Shown here: piece after piece, positions 5,554 through 9,241 of the stretch
Numbering within the stretch: position 1 is the first letter of the stretch
Layout: each line of letters opens with the position of its first letter
Assembly: GCA_023424865.1 (NCBI GenBank)
Contig: JAFADM010000155.1
Span: 1 to 9,241 of the forward strand
Length of the DNA: 9,241 bases
Source: Bacillota bacterium
GTDB taxonomy: Bacteria > Bacillota_A > Clostridia > DSM-8532
Reading direction: 5' to 3'
The notes under the pieces: generated by a model
The model's database searches: none
Seen by the model: the letters and a program-made list of their open reading frames with translations, nothing else
What the model was told of the DNA's origin: nothing
Translations under genes and position numbers: made by a program

Positions 5554-7755
5554 GTGATGAACAAAAAAGCAGTTATTCGGTTCTTTTTAAAATATCTCCT
5601 GTTCTTTTTATGTGTTTCGCTTTTAATAATTCCTTCTTACATAAAGTATTATAAGGTATGGAGGGATTATGAGCAATCCGTTGCCGCCGCCACGCTGGCA
5701 AGAGGGCTGGAAGCCATTGACAATCAGATTTACGCTCTCATTGAGCTCTCCCAAACCACCTATGCCGACAGCCGTTACCAGCTTTTATTCGGCCGTGACA
5801 CCCCCATACCTGTTTCAGACTTCAGCAAGCTCCGTCAGGTTCAAAAAAACTTCACCAATATTCTGGGGATACAGCCCCTTGTATCCGATGCGGGCATCGT
5901 GTTTCGCAATGATACGGTTCTTACCCGTTACAGGAGCTTCTTTAATTCAAATTATTACGGTACTTTCTATACCTACAATAACAGCAGCTACGACACCTGG
6001 CAAAAAACTCTCTATACCCGCCCTTTAAAGGCCTTTCTTGCATCCGCTCCCGTCAGCTCCAGTGATTTTGGCAGCTATGACAGCATTACCTTTCTCTGCC
6101 CCTGGCCTTCCAATTTTACAGTCAATCCCCTGGGTATCTTTTACTCTACCCTGAAGCTCCAGGCTATTGTGGAGCTTCTGGTACCGGTGGAAATTGCAGA
6201 AAAGGGGTTTATACTGCTGTACGACTCCCAGGGTGAGCTGCTTATGAACCATAGGTACCGGACATCGGAGGGCTTTGAGACCATCCGTCTTCAAGGCTCC
6301 CTGTCCGGTATCCGCGCTGAAGTGGGAATTCCCGATTCACTCATCTCCCAGCGCCTGGCACCCGTTCGTCAATCCATTTTTCTATACTTTATGGCCATGG
6401 TGCTTTTAGGAATTCTTCTTGCCACCTTTTTTGCCTACAGAAGCGCCTATCCCATTCGAAGGCTAATCCGAACCATTACACGCTCTTCAAATGCCCCGCG
6501 GGCTGAGAATCGGGCCGTCAATGAATATGACTACATTGCCAATGCGTTAGCCGGCCTGGACAATACTGTTACCGCTTATGCCCGAACCCTGGAGGCCCAA
6601 AAGGACATTCTTCGTATCCATGCCTTTGACAATGCACTGACAAACGGATTATACAGTCAAAAGGCCTTTGATGTCTTTATGAAGCTGTTTCCCCATTTTC
6701 CGATGCATTACCGGCTGGCCTCCATAAGCTTTGCCTCTGAGGAGAGCTTCTTCGACAGGGCCTCCTCTTTTGAAACCGGGCTAAAGGAAGAAATAGAGGC
6801 TCGCCTCCCTGAAAGTGTGTATGTTCAGTCCCATGGGAACCATGTCCTCCTTCTTGTGCTTCCGGGCAAGCCTTCCTCCGCCACGGATGAGGCTGTTTGG
6901 ATTTCAGCTCTCGAGGGATTTCAAAGGCATATTACGGACAGGTTCAATACGGATTTTCAAATCGCGTTAAGCCAGAGCTACGATAGCTTGAAAAGCCTGC
7001 CGGAAGCCCTGGTACAGCTTCGGAGCCTTATGAGGACAGCCGTCAGCCATCCGGGCGCCTTTACTGTGCTCCAAAGGAAGAGCGGTATCCCCGGCACAGC
7101 CTCCTATCCCCTTCTGGATTTAAACAGGATGCAGCAGGTATACACGGCCCTTCTGGCAGGAGACGGTGAAACCGTGGATTCCCTTCTCCATATGACCCTG
7201 GCCTCCATACAAGAGGCCGGTTATCTGGAAGAATCAGAGACGGAGCAGGTTTTCAAAAATTTCAGAAGCATTCTTTTGCAGGTAAAATCCGAAAGCCCTG
7301 ATCCGTTGGAAACCGTTTTCATACCTTCCTATGACCCATCCCTGCACATTACCCCCTTGTTCGCATCCCTTGCCACGGCCTGTCAAGCCATCTGCACAAA
7401 AATTGGCGAGGAGAGGGAAAAGAGCAAGACGGCTTTTACGCACCTGGTTTGTCGTTTCATTCAGGAAAACATCGGCAGCCAGGAGCTGTATGCCAAAATG
7501 GTGGCCACCCGCTTTGGCATCTCGGAAACCACCCTGCAAAAAATCATACGCACCGCCAGCGGAAAAACTTTTTTTGATTATGTGGAAGATCTGCGGCTGG
7601 AAAAGGCTCATGGCCTGCTTACCGAATCGTCCATGATGATTAATGCCATTGCCGAAGCCTGTGGCTTTTCATCTTCAAATTCCTTTTACAAGGCCTTTAA
7701 ACGAAGATATGGACAACCTCCGGGCACATTCCGGAAGGTGTTGGATAAGTCCTGA
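5554..7755 (+). CDS. Membrane-anchored AraC-family transcriptional regulator with extracellular sensor (YesS-like)
   Basis: This 733-residue one-component regulator probably senses a ligand outside the cell and controls the adjacent sugar genes. TM1 is at about 7-32 (basic start MNKKAVIRFF, then a hydrophobic run). An extracellular sensor region of about 240 residues follows (about 33-272; probably Cache-like, inferred). TM2 is at 275-295 (IFLYFMAMVLLGILLATFFAY), followed by a HAMP-like linker (YPIRRLIRTI). A middle cytoplasmic domain (about 350-500) resembles the degenerate GGDEF-like region of related AraC proteins. The C-terminal AraC DNA-binding domain (about 632-730) has helix-turn-helix 1 around AKMVATRFGISETTLQKII and helix-turn-helix 2 around IAEACGFSSSNSFYKAFKRR, with the conserved G(Q/K)xPxxFR ending. 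No kinase or receiver domain is present. The start is GTG 5554 or ATG 5557: GAGGA (5542-5546) is 7 or 10 nt away, so either is possible. It is divergent from the transport operon. Confidence 0.9.
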   Translation: MMNKKAVIRFFLKYLLFFLCVSLLIIPSYIKYYKVWRDYEQSVAAATLARGLEAIDNQIYALIELSQTTYADSRYQLLFGRDTPIPVSDFSKLRQVQKNFTNILGIQPLVSDAGIVFRNDTVLTRYRSFFNSNYYGTFYTYNNSSYDTWQKTLYTRPLKAFLASAPVSSSDFGSYDSITFLCPWPSNFTVNPLGIFYSTLKLQAIVELLVPVEIAEKGFILLYDSQGELLMNHRYRTSEGFETIRLQGSLSGIRAEVGIPDSLISQRLAPVRQSIFLYFMAMVLLGILLATFFAYRSAYPIRRLIRTITRSSNAPRAENRAVNEYDYIANALAGLDNTVTAYARTLEAQKDILRIHAFDNALTNGLYSQKAFDVFMKLFPHFPMHYRLASISFASEESFFDRASSFETGLKEEIEARLPESVYVQSHGNHVLLLVLPGKPSSATDEAVWISALEGFQRHITDRFNTDFQIALSQSYDSLKSLPEALVQLRSLMRTAVSHPGAFTVLQRKSGIPGTASYPLLDLNRMQQVYTALLAGDGETVDSLLHMTLASIQEAGYLEESETEQVFKNFRSILLQVKSESPDPLETVFIPSYDPSLHITPLFASLATACQAICTKIGEEREKSKTAFTHLVCRFIQENIGSQELYAKMVATRFGISETTLQKIIRTASGKTFFDYVEDLRLEKAHGLLTESSMMINAIAEACGFSSSNSFYKAFKRRYGQPPGTFRKVLDKS

Positions 7756-7813
7756 ACGTTCAATTTATAGTAGGATTCCAGTAAAAAATTCTCCCCCTTG
7801 CTTGCTGCCGCAC

Positions 7814-7841
7814 TTGCATTCGCCAGTATTTGGGTTATGAT
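7814..7841 (+). promoter_or_regulatory. Candidate promoter for the second sugar isomerase gene
   Basis: TTGCAT (7814-7819) and TATGAT (7836-7841) are 16 bp apart, in the 157-bp gap after the regulator gene. Transcription would start near 7848, about 65 nt before the isomerase start. I see no clear intrinsic terminator between the regulator and this gene, so read-through from the regulator is also possible. A TGAACGTTCA palindrome overlaps the regulator stop codon (7753-7762), but this size is expected by chance. Confidence 0.4.
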
Positions 7842-7912
7842 GGACTCATAGGAATCTATGGCTTTTAAGCCGAAACTTAAAATGGAAATTAACAATTTAA
7901 GGGAGGAAGAAC

Positions 7913-8722
7913 ATGAAACTTTCAATCAGCACCCTGGGGTGCCCGGACTGGTCATTCCAAACCATTCTTGAGAACGCTTCCCGCATGGGGTATGAAGGAC
8001 TTGAGATCCGGGGAATTGAAAATGAGATGGATGTATCCAAAATACCCTATTTTAAGCCGGAGAACTGGCCGGAAACAGCTAGAAAGCTTAAAGAGCACGG
8101 CCTTCAAATTATGAATCTGGGAACCTCGGCTTCCTTTCATGACGAAGCTCGCTGGGAGGCAGCCCTTTCAGAAGCCAAAACCGCTATTGACGTAGCTCAG
8201 CAAATCGGGGTGCCCTACATACGCCTATTTGGGGATGCCCTGCCGGATCCTGAAAAGAGGGATGAAACCCTGCAGCGCATCGCCAAAGGCTGGACGGAAG
8301 TTTACAGGTACAGTGAGGGAACGGGTGTTACTCCCCTTGTGGAGGTTCACGGCCATTTTAACAATGTGGAAATCTTCAAGGAAATCTTCAAGTATTTTAA
8401 TCACCCCAAATTCGCGGTGGTATGGGATATTGAGCATTCCTACAAGGTGTATGAAAGGGATTTTGTTGAGTTCTTCGGTTTTATACGCAAATACGTGCGC
8501 CATGTCCATATTAAGGATACGAAAAAGGTTGACGGCCAGTGGAAGCTTCAGAACATCGGTGAGGGAGAAATACCCATTCCCCTTCATGTAAGGCTTCTTG
8601 CCGCAACCAATTACGACGGCTTTTTGTCTTTGGAATGGGAAAAGAAATGGCATCCTGAGCTGGCCGACTGCAGTGAGGTTTTCCCCTGGTATGTGACCTA
8701 CATGAAGAAGATTTTGTATTGA
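7913..8722 (+). CDS. Sugar phosphate isomerase/epimerase, second TIM-barrel enzyme
   Basis: This 269-residue cytosolic protein has the same overall fold as the enzyme at 691-1587, starting MKLSIST, but differs enough in its motifs to be another subfamily. Probable metal ligands are E144 in LVEVHGHFN, D172 in VWDIEHSYK, H199 in HVHIKD and E241 in LSLEWEKKWHPEL. H146, H148 and H175 are further active-site candidates, and GEGEIP (217-222) is the usual loop before the last strands. Its N-terminal segment LGCPDWSFQTILENASRMGYEGLEIRG is typical of the xylose-isomerase-like superfamily. GGAGG (7902-7906) lies 6 nt upstream of ATG. The substrate is unknown; the association with a sugar transporter suggests a sugar, sugar phosphate or keto-sugar. 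It lies downstream of the regulator and ends before a terminator hairpin at 8772. Confidence 0.87.
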   Translation: MKLSISTLGCPDWSFQTILENASRMGYEGLEIRGIENEMDVSKIPYFKPENWPETARKLKEHGLQIMNLGTSASFHDEARWEAALSEAKTAIDVAQQIGVPYIRLFGDALPDPEKRDETLQRIAKGWTEVYRYSEGTGVTPLVEVHGHFNNVEIFKEIFKYFNHPKFAVVWDIEHSYKVYERDFVEFFGFIRKYVRHVHIKDTKKVDGQWKLQNIGEGEIPIPLHVRLLAATNYDGFLSLEWEKKWHPELADCSEVFPWYVTYMKKILY

Positions 8723-8771
8723 CACGCATAGCAAACCGCATGCTTGAGGAACAGGCCCCTTTAAACACACA

Positions 8772-8803
8772 GCCCCGGTGCAATTACGCACCGGGGCCGT
8801 TTA
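8772..8803. terminator. GC-rich terminator hairpin between convergent genes
   Basis: GCCCCGGTGC (8772-8781) pairs perfectly with GCACCGGGGC (8788-8797) around the 6-base loop AATTAC. On the plus strand CGTTTAGTT follows, a weak U-tract; on the minus strand TGTGTGTTT follows. It lies 49 bp after the second isomerase gene and converges with ppnP, so it may stop transcription from both sides. Confidence 0.75.
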
Positions 8804-8810
8804 GTTGGAA

Positions 8811-8834
8811 GCCATTTGCGTAAGCAAATCTGGC
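8811..8834. terminator. Small secondary hairpin in the convergent gap
   Basis: GCCATTTGC (8811-8819) pairs with GCAAATCTGGC (8824-8834), leaving a two-base bulge (TC) and a GTAA loop. It lies between the strong hairpin at 8772 and the ppnP stop and may assist termination of ppnP transcripts. It is weak and has no U-tract; the rest of 8835-8886 shows nothing I can name. Confidence 0.3.
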
Positions 8835-8886
8835 TAAAGGGAGGAGGGCAATGCCCCCGAACTTTTGATTAAACAAGAATCAGTCC

Positions 8887-9198
8887 TTAGACATAGGAGC
8901 AGCAGTAGTCCGACGTTTCATCCGCGGCTATCTTAAAGCTGCTGTTCTCAGGCACCTCAAAGGACTGTCCCTCTTTAAAGGTCTGCCAATTCTCATTACC
9001 CGGCAGCAGTACCTTAACTGTCCCTGCAAGTATCTCCATGATTTCCTTTTCCTTAGTACCAAATTCGTATTGGCCCGGATGAATAATCCCCAGTGTTTTT
9101 CTGGTTCCGTCCGCAAAAAGAACGGTACGGCTTGTTACTTTTCCATCAAAGTAGATATTCGCTTTTTTCACAATTGTAACATTTTCAAATTTACTCAT
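8887..9198 (-). CDS. ppnP: Pyrimidine/purine nucleoside phosphorylase PpnP (YaiE/DUF1255, cupin)
   Basis: This 103-residue protein is a single small cupin of the PpnP family; the E. coli member has 94 residues. PpnP cleaves a broad range of nucleosides with phosphate, giving the free base and (deoxy)ribose 1-phosphate, in nucleoside salvage. Family motifs seen are [16 protein letters not shown] (13-28), [19 protein letters not shown] (41-59), VLLPGNENW (63-71), [13 protein letters not shown] (76-88) and the C-terminal DYCCSYV. The start at 9198 is chosen because AAGGAG (9205-9210) lies 6 nt upstream and because MSKFENVT matches the usual N-terminus of such proteins. An in-frame ATG at 9225 would add nine residues that encode the ribosome binding site; it has only a weaker GGAG in front. 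Its promoter lies outside the window. No link to the sugar locus is evident beyond position. Confidence 0.92.
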   Translation of the reverse strand: MSKFENVTIVKKANIYFDGKVTSRTVLFADGTRKTLGIIHPGQYEFGTKEKEIMEILAGTVKVLLPGNENWQTFKEGQSFEVPENSSFKIAADETSDYCCSYV

Positions 9199-9204
9199 TT
9201 CCTG

Positions 9205-9210
9205 CTCCTT
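9205..9210 (-). promoter_or_regulatory. Ribosome binding site that decides the ppnP start
   Basis: On the minus strand AAGGAG is followed by CAGGAA and then the ATG at 9198. This supports the 103-residue form over a 112-residue form starting at 9225. Confidence 0.75.
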
Positions 9211-9241
9211 CTTAAGCCAGCGCATTTACGAAAGCTCCAAA

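Noticed and set aside
5554..7755. Histidine kinase or two-component sensor reading of the TM-containing regulator
   Set aside because: After TM2 there are no H-box, N-box or G-box motifs; the chain ends in an AraC DNA-binding domain instead.
7753..7762. TGAACGTTCA palindrome at the regulator stop codon as an operator or terminator
   Set aside because: Ten-base palindromes are expected several times by chance in a window this size, and there is no T-run or repeated copy to support a role.
7686..7925. Minus-strand open frame of 79 codons across the gap between regulator and second isomerase
   Set aside because: It overlaps the regulator's HTH coding end and the isomerase start and has no homology I recognise.
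8225..8791. Minus-strand open frame of 188 codons over the second isomerase and the terminator
   Set aside because: It runs antisense through a recognised gene and the terminator hairpin, with no family signature.
1..9241. CRISPR array, tRNA genes, insertion sequences, prophage or defence genes
   Set aside because: No regularly spaced repeats, tRNA-like cloverleaf with CCA end, transposase or integrase motifs, or nuclease/defence domains were seen on either strand.

Overview
This looks like an ordinary but complete-looking piece of a Gram-positive (Firmicutes, probably clostridial) chromosome. The signs are strong AGGAG-type ribosome binding sites before nearly every gene, a lipoprotein-type solute-binding protein, permeases of the LplB/LplC (YtcP) class, a membrane-anchored AraC regulator of the YesS type, and a PpnP protein whose N-terminus ([20 protein letters not shown]) is of the kind I associate with clostridia. 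I see no tRNA, rRNA, CRISPR array, insertion sequence or phage gene, and no sign of recent mobility.

Layout. Positions 1-640 (+) hold the C-terminal half of an Eis-like GNAT acetyltransferase, cut by the window edge. It converges on a minus-strand cluster. Read in transcription order from 5249 down to 691, that cluster is a solute-binding lipoprotein, permease 1 (LplB type), permease 2 (LplC type) and a TIM-barrel sugar isomerase/epimerase. A very long perfect hairpin (668-716) lies between the converging gene ends and holds the isomerase stop codon in its loop. A 304-bp divergent control region (5250-5553) separates this cluster from a plus-strand gene for a 733-residue two-TM sensor/AraC regulator. 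That gene is followed, after 157 bp, by a second and different sugar isomerase/epimerase (7913-8722). This isomerase converges, across a GC-rich terminator hairpin (8772-8797), on ppnP (nucleoside phosphorylase, minus strand, 8887-9198).

How it probably works (inference). The lipoprotein captures a sugar or oligosaccharide outside the cell and the two permeases import it. No ATPase gene is present, so a shared MsmX-type ATPase encoded elsewhere is expected. The two TIM-barrel enzymes flank the transporter-regulator pair and probably process the imported sugar or a product of it. The membrane-anchored AraC protein probably senses an extracellular ligand and acts on the divergent control region. 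That region carries a perfect TATAAT, a GTTTACA direct repeat with 11-bp period, and several short dyads. The substrate cannot be read from the sequence, and no glycoside hydrolase, kinase or dehydrogenase lies within the window.

Start-site choices. Ribosome binding sites argue for shorter starts for permease 2 (2598, not 2622) and ppnP (9198, not 9225), and for the longer start of the solute-binding protein (5249).
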